A stretch of DNA of 64,000 nucleotides, from positions 4,588,001-4,652,000 of the forward strand of contig JACCLO010000002.1 of the NCBI GenBank assembly GCA_029448655.1, in the 5' to 3' direction. This DNA comes from Wolfiporia cocos (lineage: Eukaryota; Basidiomycota; Agaricomycetes; Polyporales; Phaeolaceae). The position numbers and the translations under genes were made by a program. Shown in pieces: positions 17,939 through 29,628 of the stretch. Under the pieces are notes generated by a model that worked only from the letters and a program-made list of their open reading frames with translations, was not told the DNA's origin and made no database searches. Positions within the stretch are counted from its first letter, which is position 1. Each line of letters starts with the position of its first letter.

Positions 17939-18932
17939 CACAGTGTGTTGGGCCTAAGTTTCGACTGGGAAAAATGTGGGCAAGGGGCCAGGTCGCACCC
18001 ACCGTCTTCCCCAGATCGGGGACGGCTTCGACGTGGGTGAAGGGCCGGATTCCGTCCACATTTTGCTAGGCGCAACCCAGGGGTAGGCGCAACCTGGGGA
18101 GAATGCAGGTTACTATGTGGGGATGACCCAGACCCTCTGGCCCTGCAATGACACCCTTTTTTTGGCTATATTGCACCCCAATCCGGTAAACGGAAATAGA
18201 TTTTATACGCTACTCTTTCTGGGATATATACACGAAACCTTACAATACTACGGCACTACCGACATATTATCCCTGCAGCGACATTCTCACCACCTGTATG
18301 CTCGTTATTACACACCGACCGTCCCGCATATGACACCTGAAGATCATTAGTAAGCTGGCACATATATGGTTGTCGAATACAATGATCACTTGCACCTTCA
18401 TATATGCGCATCTTTGTGGATAGTGAATGCATGCATATATCAGTAAATGATTGCACCGAAATAGCATGACATACCTGGACCTAGGAACCAGCCCTACTGT
18501 CGGCGCATTCAGCCGACACTATCATGATCAGCGTACTGAAGGTCAACATAAAATTAGTCACAGCAGGAGGATAGTATCCTGTACATGCGTGGCGGAGCAA
18601 GGGCAGGGCAGAAGATGGTATTCAAGAGCAAGAAGTGATTCAAAGTCCAACAGATGCTTTGCGCTGTAATGTCCATACATCACAGACAACATCGAAGATG
18701 TCAGTCACACGTCACACATCATGGTCCCCCTGTGTTGTAGCCCATTGAGACACAGGTGCAGACCTGGCCCTGCGTCTCACCCAGAAAAAGAATGTAAGCT
18801 CATGTTGTACCTGGGCAAAACGTAGGTGCAGGACTGAAGGTTGCAGCGGCAATGGAACCTGGGCGAGATCTGGTAGCTCCACAGAGTTTCACCTAAGTTG
18901 CGCTAGCTGAAATTTAGGCCCAACACGCTGTG
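17939..18932. mobile_element. Non-autonomous CACTA-like DNA transposon (994 bp)
   Basis: The terminal inverted repeats are CACAGTGTGTTGGGCCTAA and, read inward from the right, CACAGCGTGTTGGGCCTAA; 22 of the first 24 bases match. The element is flanked on both sides by CAC, compatible with a 3-bp target duplication. ACCCAG/CTGGGT-type motifs recur near both ends (about 18070-18100 and 18770-18860), as expected of subterminal repeats in the CACTA/EnSpm group. No transposase-like ORF is inside. The superfamily call rests on the CAC ends and the 3-bp duplication and is tentative. Confidence 0.6.
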
Positions 18933-18935
18933 CAC

Positions 18936-20676
18936 TTGTCTCATCACTCCATCCCGGTCACTCAGCTGAGAGATTAGATTACATGGTCCTGTTGTAATGC
19001 ATCTGCTGCCTCTAATACAGTCAGAGTGTGTTTTCAGACGTTGCCACGCTTCAAGTGACAGCATAGCTGTTGCATCATATGTGCTGCAGACGCGCAAGAA
19101 GGCATAGCAAACGACTAGGATTGTTCGTAGCGGGCCTTGCCGGATCCGGCGCTACTTCATTATTATGAATTGGCAGAGACTCGCCGTAACACATGTCACA
19201 CCCACCTCAGGTGCATGGCGCTGGAAGAAATACGACATGATGCTCTGCAGAATATGGAGATAGCAAACCCGACAAGACGTCTGAAAGCTCTCCACACTTC
19301 CCTTTCTAGCAATGCCCAATTGCTTCCGATCCTCTTGCTGTACATTGTCTGTCACTCTTTAGCTAGCTCGCCTTGACTCGGACAAATCGTATTATCCTCT
19401 AGGGCTTCTGGCCTTTGTATTTCTACTCTTTTCTTTAGTGTGACGGTATACCATCATATTCCCCATCGACTCTACCAGCGCACGAGCTACATTCCAGCCA
19501 TTTCAGGTGAATATGATATTGCGTGTTTTCTGGACTGCATCAACGAAAGGGAATTCCTAGTCTGTGAGCAGGACTGCTGCGGGCAAGATTCACAGCTCCG
19601 GAAGGTGCCCACAATTTCCCTTTCCGGTGGTTAATGGAGCGTTCTGATTGGTTCCAACGGGCACTTTCTATGATTGCAATGCTTCTCTACTGACAAGCAA
19701 TGACAGCTGTCTGCCAGGCTGCACTGCCCGCACTGCAAATATCAGGTAAGTTGAACTGACGTGACATAGATCTTACCACTTGCGATTCAGATCGACTTCC
19801 CGTGCTTGAGGGCGGCGAGATGGCACTGCGCAAGTAAATCCAGGACACGGTCTGTGGTCAGCCAATTATCGTACTCGAGCCATAATATTGTGCGTCATGA
19901 CTGTCATGTCATAGAGTATACTGATGACACAGTTTCCGTCCGGGTTCTTCTTTCTTTCAAAAGCCACTGATCGTGATCAAGCTGACACTGTACAATTATA
20001 GATCCTTGCCAGATCAGGCAACACCCTCACTTTGCTCTGAGACTTTTGTCATACTTGGTGCTCTGTCGTCCATTTTTATTGCAACAGAGACGGCTCTGCT
20101 GATACAGAGACAGCTCTGCTACAAACAGATCATCCGATAAGGCTTCCTATTGGCTGCCGGTATTATCCGGAGTGTTCCCAGTAGCTTAGACCCCGAACAC
20201 TTTGTGTTATGTCAGCACATTGAATACAGAAAGCAAGATATCAGTGTTTATTCAGGCCACAGCGCATCTGGAGCTGCTTCTTATGATGTTTTGGATGTAT
20301 ATAGATTGTCTGTGAGGCCCAGGAATCGCTAGCTTGCCTCACGGAGAAACATTGAATAGGGTGCTTATGGAACTAGGTGCGCATCTCCGGCGCTTACTTG
20401 CTTGCGCATTCGGCGAGCGCCTGTGCACGAGCCACTGTTGTGTAATGGGTAGCCCAATAACACGCCACAGAGCTGCTGGTTCTGGATGCCTGTGGTCCGT
20501 GTGCAAAAGGGGCAGCAAGGATTGCAGAGGGCGAGGATAGGAGACTGCGGCACTCCGCGTACACCAGACATTGGTGCGTACTAGACTATGTAGTACCCAA
20601 AAGGGCAATGTAGTAATACTATCACTTCTACGTTGCGCATAACTTTGTGGTCTTTTGGTATTGTATATTGTGCTGA
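18936..20676. other. Intergenic stretch without a supported gene
   Basis: Only short unconvincing ORFs occur. Composition is mixed, and I see no matching inverted or long direct repeats. It is probably old transposon-derived or spacer DNA. Confidence 0.4.
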
Positions 20677-20681
20677 CTCTA

Positions 20682-21751
20682 TGTCACATGCCAATTTCAA
20701 GCCTCTAGGCACAGTACCTTTTCCGATCATCGAGAGCACCCCCGAGGCTGGAAACCCAATGCCTCCACTAGAACCAAGCCCTATGCATGTACCACTATGG
20801 GCACCAGCTAACGGCATCACCAGCCCCACCTAAGAACCCTAGTCCCAGACTTCATGTCCAGTCCAACATAAAGCCACTAACAGTCACGTGACCCCAACCA
20901 ACTACGATGAGCCCAGTAGCACCTAACCAAGCCAACCCCTTGCTACCTGGACCACACCTCATCAGGTCACGACCATCCAGACTCCCGGCTAGGACTACGT
21001 CCACCCAACCAACCGAACCCTACACCTCCCGTCTCCACGAACCACCGCCATTACTGGCTACCCAGTCATTACCGACCAAGGACTCATGCCATTACTGGCA
21101 CGGACTATGTACTATACGGACAAAGGCCCACGGAAGGCCTTAAACTCCAGCCGCCCTAGTCTACGAGGAACACCGACCTTGGGCAGCACCTGTACGGCTG
21201 AGAACCCTAGCAGTCACAGGACTCTACGTACCGATCGCAGCCGATCATGCTCGATCACCTTACGTCACGCACGGCCCGTACTGGCCAGTCCACGTTCTCG
21301 GCAGATGCCACCCTTCAGTACCAGCACGTGGGAACCTGGGCCACCACATGCCTTCCCCTCAGTACCAGTCCTTGGGAACCTGGACCGCAGACGCCCCGAT
21401 CACAGACATAGAACCCCGCCATTACCAGCGAACCCTCGATCGACGAGAACCACAGATTGGGCCTAACCTGCTACGTTGCCATAGACATCCAGCGCTCCCC
21501 TAGCCGTACCAGCGCTTGCGCTCCGATGCCCTTACTGGCCACCACGTAGCACGTAGATTACCTCAGCGCTGATGCCCTACGGGCCGTGCACCATAACATG
21601 TACAAATAGTGTAGGACTATATAAATGCCAGACAGTCTTGAGCGAACCTCAGACTTGTTTTGGCCATTTCAGCCTTAGATGCCCGGACCAGGAAGGCACT
21701 TTCACGTGATCCCCCTTCCCCCGGTGTGTGTCTGAGGTTGTGATTGTGTCA
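20682..21751 (+). mobile_element. Solo LTR (1070 bp) with CTCTA target duplication
   Basis: The repeat begins TGTCACATG and ends TTGTGTCA and is flanked on both sides by CTCTA (20677-20681 and 21752-21756). A TATATAAA box lies at 21618. The 5' half is strikingly C/A rich and full of short TTACTGG and TACCAG motifs (about 21040-21540). Shared end sequences place it with the chromovirus LTRs of this window, but it is a different, longer family. Confidence 0.82.
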
Positions 21752-21756
21752 CTCTA

Positions 21757-22523
21757 GAGCTATTTGTCCAGGTTCGCCAAAATCCGCCTATACTGCTCAC
21801 TCACTGTCAAGTCGTAGCTGGCGAGTCAAGCGCAAGTTATTCTATCCGAGGAAACCAAGAGTCATAGTGAATGCAGCGCTACTAGCGCTCGGGTAGCACC
21901 GACTCAACAATGTATCACACTCTATGATCTGTTATAATGATTCATTGCTGTTTTAGCGGTAGTAACAATAGTCAATGATTCACGGGTAGAGGGACATACC
22001 GTATAACAAGGGAGCCTATCTCAATAAATGCAGCGCACGTGGTTATAAGTGTCCCGGGTCGTTCCGCCACCGCGACCAAACAATTGGGCGTTTATCAGCA
22101 GAGGGACGGCCTGTTGCGATACGTTTTGTTGGTGTTCTGTCATACTTTCGGTCGGCTCTCGAACTTGGCATCGCATGTAACATAAAAGCAGGCTCTCGAC
22201 GCGTCGTAACGCATCGGCCCCCACTCCCCAACCCGGGAGGGCCCTCTCTTATCTGGCCCTAGCTTGTATTGTGGGCCCTGCGAGTCGATGCCGTCCCTCA
22301 AGGCACCGACGCTTCGAAAACGCGCGCATTGTGTTAATAGTGAGCAAGTTTGTCATTTGACCTCATGGTATGTATTGTCTAAATAAATTAGCATACGCGC
22401 GTCCGTCATCGGCCGCTCGTATATCGGTCGTATATCGCGCGGTCCCCCTTTATCTTGGTCCCTCGCGCATACCCTGCCCGAGATCTGCTTGCCCTGCATC
22501 CCCGCCTTTGACTTTCACACCGT
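21757..22523. other. Intergenic, 3' flank of the MFS gene
   Basis: No gene or repeat is supported here. The last ~100 bases probably include the 3' UTR of the minus-strand transporter gene. Confidence 0.4.
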
Positions 22524-24697
22524 CTACGCCTTCTCCTCCTTCGCCGCGTCCCACTGCTGGTCCGTCTGCGTGTGCAGCGGCAGTCCGCGCATCGCGAGGC
22601 TTGCGACCGCACCGACCGCGCCAATAATGAGCTGCACGCGCCACAGCACGGCGAGGCTGCCTGCAAACGCGTCGCGCACCTCGGCGCGAAGCGCAGCGGG
22701 CAACGCGGGGATCGCAGGGATCGCGGCATACGCGACCTCCGCGCCTGCGGGGAGGCGTGCGAGGAACGCAGACGGGAGGCGGTGCGCGAGCTCGTTCTGG
22801 AGGACGCTCCCGCCGATCGCGACGCCCCAAATCTGCGCGAACGAGCGCAGGAAGACGTAGAGCGCGAGGGCGGGCGCGTTCTCCGCGACGGGGAGCGGCG
22901 CGAGCACGGGGAAGTACGCTGAGCTGTAGACGAGCCCGATGCCCGTGCCCGTCACGATTTGGAAGCCGATCCCCCGTGCGCGGGATGAAGATGCACTGAG
23001 CGTGCTGAGGAGGCCGTGGCCCACGAGGAGGAGCGCCCAGCCCGTCCAGATCGGCGCGCGGTAGCGCTTCGTCGCGGTGATGAACGCGCCCGCGACGACC
23101 GTCATCGGCGCGACGGTGAATGCCGCGCCGAAGACGTCGACGCCCGAGGCGATGGGCGACGCGGCCTTGCAGGCTTGGTAGTAGACGGGGAGGTAGTCTA
23201 CGTGCGGGTTAGCGGGCGCAGGTGCGGGCACGGGAGCACGGGAGACGCACATATGAGCCCCGTGAGGGGGATGGAGAGCAGCCCGGTCTGTATGTACCTG
23301 CGCCACGGTGAGCAGTCGCGCTATGATAGCGTTACGCAGGCTGCACGTACCCGCTGATGCTTGTCCTATTGACGATGAGCGAGACGGGCACCTGGTTGCA
23401 ATCAGCTTCGTGTGCCAACAAACCAGCACGCGTCACGCACCAGTGGGTGTGTCGCCCACAGCGCCTCATACAGCATGAACGCGCCGAGGCCCGCAAAGCC
23501 GACGATGAGCGGGACGAGCACCTGCGCAGATCCCCATGCGTATTCCACGCCGCCCCACGTCATCCCGAGCGCGACCGCGGTCGCACTCCCCATCACGAGC
23601 GCGTTGCCGCTATGTGGCATCAGCATCAACACATAGGGCGCTGAGGAGGAGAACACGCACACCCAGTCGATGCGCGCGAGCTTTGCGCGCAGCGTACCCG
23701 GCGGCGTCGGGAGCCGGACGAAGAGGACGACGAGCACCGCGGCGACCCCCGAGAAGGGGATGTTCATGTCTGCGGGCACGCATCAGCAGTAGCCTGCGCG
23801 GAGGCCGCGGGGGACGCACAGAACAGCCAGCGCCACTTGCCCGTCTGCGCGAAGGATCCGCCGATCACGGGGCCGACGCCGGACGCGGCGCTCCACGCGC
23901 TGTCGGCGGCATGTCAGCGTCAGGCAGGAAGGGAGGAGCACGACAGCGCACGCACAGGCCGAGAAGCCCGTTGTACAGCCCGCGCTCGTGCAGCGCGACG
24001 ATGTCGGAGAGGATGATGGTGCTCAGGATCAGCACGCCGCCGCCACCGAGACCCTGAACGGCTGCGCGCGTGCGCGTCTCGTCAGAGGCGCGCCTAGGCA
24101 GAAACGGCGGTGGGGAACGTACTGCGCCCGGCGAAGAGCATACCCGCGCCGTTGGCGGCACCTGACACAGCGCCGCCGACCGCGAAGACGATCAGGGAGG
24201 CGAGCATCACGGGGCGGCGGCCGAATATCTGGCACATGGCGGCTATGAGTGCGGGCTTCCTGAGGCAGGGGTGTGCGTACCTGCGCGAGCCCGCCGCTGA
24301 GCGGAAGCAGCGCGGTGTTCGCGAGCGCGTACGCGGTGCCAATCCAGACGAACTGCTCGATGTCGAGGTCGCCCGCGATTGTTGGGAGGGCGTTCCCCAC
24401 CGCTGCCTGTGCCGCGGAAGTCAAGGTAAGCGCCCATATGCGGGGTAGATGAGATGCGCGCACCCCCTCGAGGACGACCATGAAGAAGGATATGACGAGC
24501 GCGAGGAGGATCATCCAGAACGTCTTGCCCTTGCGCCTGGGAGGCTCGGGGACCTTACCGGCGGGGTCTTTGTGGATAATCTCTGCATCGTCGGTGCTGC
24601 CGTGCACCGAGACGAGCTCCATTGTGCTGGCGAGCGCGACGGAGGAGGGGTTCGCGCCGATGAGCTTGGTCTGCGAGCCTCTGCTTTCGACGTCCAT
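22524..24697 (-). CDS. MFS drug:H+ antiporter-like transporter (DHA2 type)
   Basis: This plasma-membrane secondary transporter is likely an exporter of small toxic compounds. Ten exons splice to one 563-residue frame: 24697-24464, 24406-24281, 24228-24123, 24061-23956, 23899-23820, 23769-23661, 23609-23441, 23391-23351, 23297-23251 and 23197-22524. The lysine/proline-rich N-terminal tail precedes about 14 hydrophobic segments. Family motifs are visible: the A-L-P-T-I-A-G-D-L loop, W-I-G-T-A-Y, Q-G-L-G-G-G in helix 4, the S-G-V-G-P-V-I-G-G antiporter motif in helix 5, and R-I-D-W before helix 7. The substrate cannot be read from sequence. The start is the first in-frame ATG before the cytosolic tail. 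No frameshift is needed. Confidence 0.88.
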
Positions 24698-25079
24698 TGT
24701 GCGTGTTCTGCGTGGATTGGCGGCTGTCAAGAGTGAGAGAAGGTAGCTGGGACGCGAGCGCCGCCGTCGACATCAGCCATGATGAGCATCATTCATGAGA
24801 CGTGTTGTGTCGGGCTTCGCTTGGCCTGCCGTCGGAACGCCCGCACTGCACTTATGTAAGGCTATTCGGATCTCAAACGTCTGCTGTAAGACAAGATTGG
24901 AACTGCAAACATGGGCCACGTGTAGCGTGTTTTTTTTGTATACATTTGTATCCCGCGTCAAGTAAATGCGGCGTTCGTGTACGGAAGAAACGAGGCTTAT
25001 GAGAGGGAGTAGATGTGCGGCAGACCATGTGTAGGGTAGTGCGAAGGGGAAGGTATCTAGGGAGCTTGGGTAGTAGGAC
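24698..25079. other. Intergenic, upstream of the MFS gene
   Basis: This is 5' flanking DNA of the minus-strand transporter; no gene is supported. Confidence 0.4.
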
Positions 25080-25490
25080 TCACCCTGGGTCGACAACAGC
25101 GGTAGGGGGGGTGCGGACTTTGCGAACGCCGTGGTGGACTTGAGGAACAGCGCAATGGCGTTGAGGCCCTTCGGCGTAGACAGGAGGGTGCGAACATTCA
25201 GCGATCGGGATGCGGCGCGCAGGTGGTGGCGTGCGTCAGTGTGTCGGGGGCAGTCGACAAGGACGTGTCTCGCGTTTGCAGTGTGACCCCATCGCACGGG
25301 CAGCGCGAGGACTCAGAAGGGACGAAGCGGCGATAGTAGCCACCATGGCCAAGGCAAAGCTGGACAACGCGGGAGTGTACATGACGGGGCCCTGTGTAAG
25401 TCCGGTGGAAACGCGAGAGGCGAAGTGACGGGGGGTCGGTCAGGGTCGTATGTGGGCGGTCAGCCCAGTCTGTTCTCCAGCGCCGTAGCG
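25080..25490 (-). pseudogene. 3' remnant of a LINE-type endonuclease/reverse transcriptase ORF
   Basis: On the minus strand the translation resembles the extreme C-terminus of fungal LINE ORF2 proteins. A W-R-x-D-W region is followed by Y-T-G-P-R-H and C-P-C; after a frameshift come H-V-L-V-D-C-P-R-H and L-L-S-T-P-K. The C-P-C...H...C pattern is the usual terminal zinc-binding feature of these proteins. The shift falls at about 25285. Nothing of the RT or endonuclease domains is present upstream, so this is a 5'-truncated and decayed copy. Confidence 0.65.
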
Positions 25491-26163
25491 CTTTCGGAGC
25501 CAGGATAGGGAGGGAGTGTAGTCAGACGGAAGAAAATGTGGCTGTGTCTGATCGGGGATCTCTTGTCACACCGCATCATTAGAAGCGCACAACGGCTCGA
25601 TATGGGAATCATTCAATGCGTGCCATCATCCTCCGCTGATTCGTCTCCCATCTGAATCGCCCCGTGGGATGCAGCGTTGATTCGTCTGCTGCGTTTACGT
25701 ACCACCCGGCACTTGGCAACCTGCCATCGCTGCATTGCTCCGCCTCGAGTGCGAATTTCATCACAGCCAAGGCCTACCGGTCCCCCGCGGCGTCAGTTGC
25801 TCCTCCGCATTGGACGGGCTCATGCATGTCTCCGACCGCAACGCCCCGGCTAAGCCAAGTTACGCATGTGTCCGGCCTGCGATTCCGCGCAGCAGCTTAG
25901 ACGAACGCCGATTAGATGCCCGATTCAGACCGTGATATCACTGATCCACAACGCACCTGGTCCCGCTGCCAAATTTACCTCCTTCGTAGCGGCACTGCTC
26001 TTAGACTTTGCCACCGCGAGGTCCTTCGCCGCCTCGACGCCTCGACGCCCCGCCATTCGCAGCGTCGCTACGCCACCAGGCTGCAGATCACTGTTTGTTG
26101 TCGCATCACTCCGTTTCGTGTATAATCATTGCAGAGTCTTTCGCGCCCGCTCTCCGTCCTATC
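25491..26163. other. Intergenic, promoter side of DUF6534 gene 1
   Basis: No gene or repeat is recognised. Short GC-rich ORFs here do not resemble known proteins. Confidence 0.4.
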
Positions 26164-28098
26164 ATCATGGCCAATCCTACTATGTCCACCCCAGCTGCAC
26201 TCGAGGCCGTCGTCAAGCCCACCCTGGGCGCGATCCTCCTCGGCTTGGTCTTTACTTCGACGTGCGTCGCGTTTTCTGCAGGGAGAATCTTGTGCAAGTC
26301 TGACGCTCGCTGCCCGCCAGTTTCTTTGGCGTCACACTCCTTCAAACATATCAGTATTATGACCGCTACTGGCACGACACCATCTGGTTGAAGCTTTTCG
26401 TGTGTACCATACCGGCTTAATTGTGAGCAACCTTCTAACCGACTCCCTAAGGTCGCTGTGATCGGGTCAGCTTCCCTGAATGCCCTACATCCATTAACAG
26501 TCTGACTCGCGCAACCAGGATCCTAGACACAGTGCAAGTCGTGACGGTCATCCACTCCAACTGGTGGTATCTCATCGAAAACTACGCCAATACGTCTGCG
26601 CTTGCGATCGTGCCATGGTACGCACGCATCTTCCTTTCGAATGCCTCAGCTGATCCGCTGCCTGGCGCAGGAGTCTCGGGGTGCGCTCTCAGTCTGCCAG
26701 TTGACCTGGCCAGAACTGACGTTCAACAGGTGGAAGTGGGCATCACGACGTCCATTGGATTGCTTGTGCAAAGGTCCGTCCGTCGAGCGCCCTCCGCACG
26801 ACCCGTCTGACGCCCCGCAGCTTCTTCGCGCTGCGCGTGTACATCCGTAAGTGCCGTCGAGCAGCGTTTGTGTTGGCGGGCCGCTCACGAATGTGTGCTG
26901 CCAGTGAGCAGAGGGAACAAGCCCATCACCGCGACAATCCTTGCTTTGACGATCGCGCAGTTCAGTGAGTCCTTCCGCCGCTATCGGCGCGTTCTCTCGC
27001 TGATGTTTGTGCGATAGTCCTCGGAGTTTGTACGTACTTCCTCCTGCATGTTACTGCGGTGCTGACGGGCAGTACACGCGCGTCTAGACTACGCAGTGAA
27101 AGGGTGAGTAGCAACCGGTGAAACCCTGCGTGGCGCTTATTGAAACGATCCCGCCTGTAGACAAGAAACCCGCCTTGTTGTCACGATCGCGATGATCACG
27201 GTGCGTGCCGCCCGCCGCTCGCCGCCGCACCAGTACTGACCCTGTCTCTATGCAGTGGGCGTCGACGGCGTCACTCGCATGCAGCATCGCGGGTGACTTC
27301 CTGATCACGGTCACGATGTGTTTCTACCTCACCGCGAGCCGATCGGGCATCAAGCGGTGCGTTGCAGCGCGCAGTCGCGTAGGCGGATAGGCGTGCTGAC
27401 GGGCGCGCGGCAGGAGCGACAAGCTGATTGACGTGCTAATTGCGTACACGGTGAACACCGGGCTCCTTACGACGTGAGTCACCGTATGCGCTGCGCGGCG
27501 TGTAGCTGACGGCGGTGCGTACAGGATATGCGCGGTGTGCACGATTATTCTGGTAAGTAGTCAGCGCTCTGGGCGGAGTGTCCGCTGACTGTCTTGCGCG
27601 CGCAGTCTGAGGTCGTGTCCAAGAGCTACTGGGACACGATGTTCTACTTCATGATCAGTAAATGTGCGTGTATCCTGCACTTGCGTTGGCTGCCTTTCCC
27701 TTGTTGACGCATCTGCCGCGCAGGCTATGTGAACTCGACGCTCGCGACGTAAGCTCGCACATCGAGTCTTGGAGTGCAGGTGCTAACGAGTTGCAGGCTG
27801 AACGCGCGCGACAAGCTGCGCACGACCGTCATGCACGGCACCGCGCAGCAGCCCGTCCCGCTCTCGCCTTTCCGCCCATCGGGGCAGAAGATCTTCGCCG
27901 ACGTAGGTGCCGAGCCTCCTTCACATGCAACCTTGAGCTAAGTACGACGACGCCATAGGACGCGGACATGCAGTTCGCGTCGAACCCGATGTTAGCGAAG
28001 ACCGAGTATTCCGAGGTGCGTCGTGCCAAGGCCACCGCGGCTCCCGTCGCTGACATCGCACACAGGGCACGACGGCCACGCTGGCGTCGGTCGTGTGA
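26164..28098 (+). CDS. DUF6534 family membrane protein, copy 1
   Basis: This is a multi-pass membrane protein of a basidiomycete family of unknown function. It is split into many tiny exons; exon 1 is 26164-26261. Recognisable segments in order are M-S-T-P-A-A-L with a first hydrophobic helix, the F-F-G-V-T-L-L-Q-T-Y-Q-Y-Y block, V-I-H-S-N-W-W-Y-L, a 10-nt microexon (26671-26680), and V-E-V-G-I-T-T-S-I-G. The DUF6534 core follows (S-L-A-C-S-I-A-G-D, Y-T-V-N-T-G-L-L-T-T, Y-V-N-S-T-L-A-T-L-N-A-R), and the last exon ends T-L-A-S-V-V-stop. About seven membrane helices are expected. Either ATG (26164 or 26179) could start it. Confidence 0.8.
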
Positions 28099-28316
28099 GG
28101 ATACTCCGAGCCGCCCGCCGTGGCCGCGGGCGGGGCGCCATACTTCTTGCTGCTGTACCATCTCCACGATCTAATCGCTTTATATCCGTAGTGTAGCTAT
28201 ATTGTAGGCAGCCGGTCAGGGTGCACGGCACGGCCTGTACACGGATGCTATTGTATGACATCCATTATGATTATGACTACAATTTTTTGCCTGACGCGGG
28301 GCGCGAGGACATGGGG

Positions 28317-29413
28317 CTATGATGGCGCGGGGTAGGCGTCTAGGAGTGTGGAGACGAGCTCTGGGAGGCGGGCGGCAGGTATGAGCATCATGCGTCCGCC
28401 TGTGTCGAGCCCGACCCCGCCCTCTTCGCGCGGCTGCGCGCGAGTGAGGGTGTAGTCGAGGGAGTGGAGGGCAAGCTGTTACAGCGCGAAAGCGTCAGAT
28501 TCCGTTCGCAGAGGCGGCGCGAGGGGCACGGCACCTTTTGAATGTGCTCGTCCTCCGGGTGGAAGGGGTACACGCGCCCGGGGGACGGCTGTGTTGGGAC
28601 GGCATGCTTCTGGCGCTTCGTGCGCGGGGCAGGGCCCTGCAGCTCGGCCTCCTCCTCAGCGGTGAGCTTGTACACGCGCGAGAATACCAGGAGGTGGGTG
28701 AATCTGTACGGCTCGTTCTGCGTGTTGTGGTGAGCAGGCGGCGGCGGGCAGCTAGGGAGCGGGGGCACGCACGTCGTCGATGGCGAGCTGGATCTCGGCG
28801 GCGAGCATGCGGTACATGTGCGGCATGATCTGGACGGGCATGTTGATGAGGCGCTCGGAGAAGACGAGGCCGACGTGGTTCTGCGACGCGAGCCCGGCGG
28901 GGCCGAGCAGGTTTTGGAGCGCGCCGTGGAAGGCGGCGTCAGGGGCGGACTTTGCGAGCGCGTACTGCGCCAGGGCTTTTATCGCGGGGCGGTCCTGCGC
29001 CGCGCGCCGCGGTGCTCAGCGCGGGGATGGAGGCGGACAGGCTGCACGCGCACCTGGTGGACGTGCATGTTGAGCACGGTGAGGACGGCGTACGGGTCGC
29101 TGTCGATGCCGTCGCATTTGACGGTCGTACCGACGAGCGGCTGCGCGAGGACGAGGTCGGCGAGGTCGTGGACGTGGAGCGCCTCCGCGTCCGCCTGGAA
29201 GAGCTGGCCCGCGAGCCGCTTGAGCGCGAGGTAGTCGACGTCCGGCCGGGGGTCGAAAAAGTCAAAGTCGACGTCGATGAGGCTCTACTGGGCGCGGCCG
29301 GTCAGCGCAGCGACGGGGGCGGGTGACGGGAGGGCGGGGCGACTCACGCGTTCGCTGGCGGCGTCGGTGTCCGAGTCTGTGCCGTCGGCGTGCTGCTGCT
29401 TGCGTTTGGCCAT
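28317..29413 (-). CDS. bcp1: BCP1/BCCIP family protein
   Basis: This is a conserved eukaryotic protein; yeast Bcp1 acts in the nucleus as a ribosomal-protein chaperone and in nuclear export. Five exons join cleanly to 286 residues: 29413-29348, 29284-29054, 28994-28773, 28717-28535 and 28475-28317. Family signatures include an acidic N-terminus, V-D-F-D-F-F-D, L-A-D-L-V-L-A-Q-P, V-G-T-T-V-K, D-P-Y-A-V-L-T-V-L-N, V-G-L-V-F-S-E-R-L-I-N-M-P, M-Y-R-M-L and E-P-Y-R-F-T-H-L-L-V-F-S-R. The gene converges with the upstream DUF6534 gene (218 bases apart) and diverges from proline dehydrogenase. Confidence 0.9.
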
Positions 29414-29628
29414 CGTCGCGGTCGGGGACAAGCGCGGTGCAGATGCGTGTAGTCGCCGGCCGGAGTGCCGTGCCGGGCGTCGATCAGCGTCAGCGTGCAG
29501 GCGTGCGGGTCTCTGCTTCCCTGGTGTGGTCCAGCCGCCCCTTTCTCTCGTATGACTCCTACCTCATGCTCATCCCGTAGATAAACGTGGCTTGTTCATT
29601 GCCTGGTCGTGGTCCGCGCACTGATACC
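29414..29628. promoter_or_regulatory. Shared divergent promoter of bcp1 and proline dehydrogenase
   Basis: Only 215 bases lie between the two start codons, which point away from each other. Both core promoters must fit here. I do not see a clear TATA box. Confidence 0.5.
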
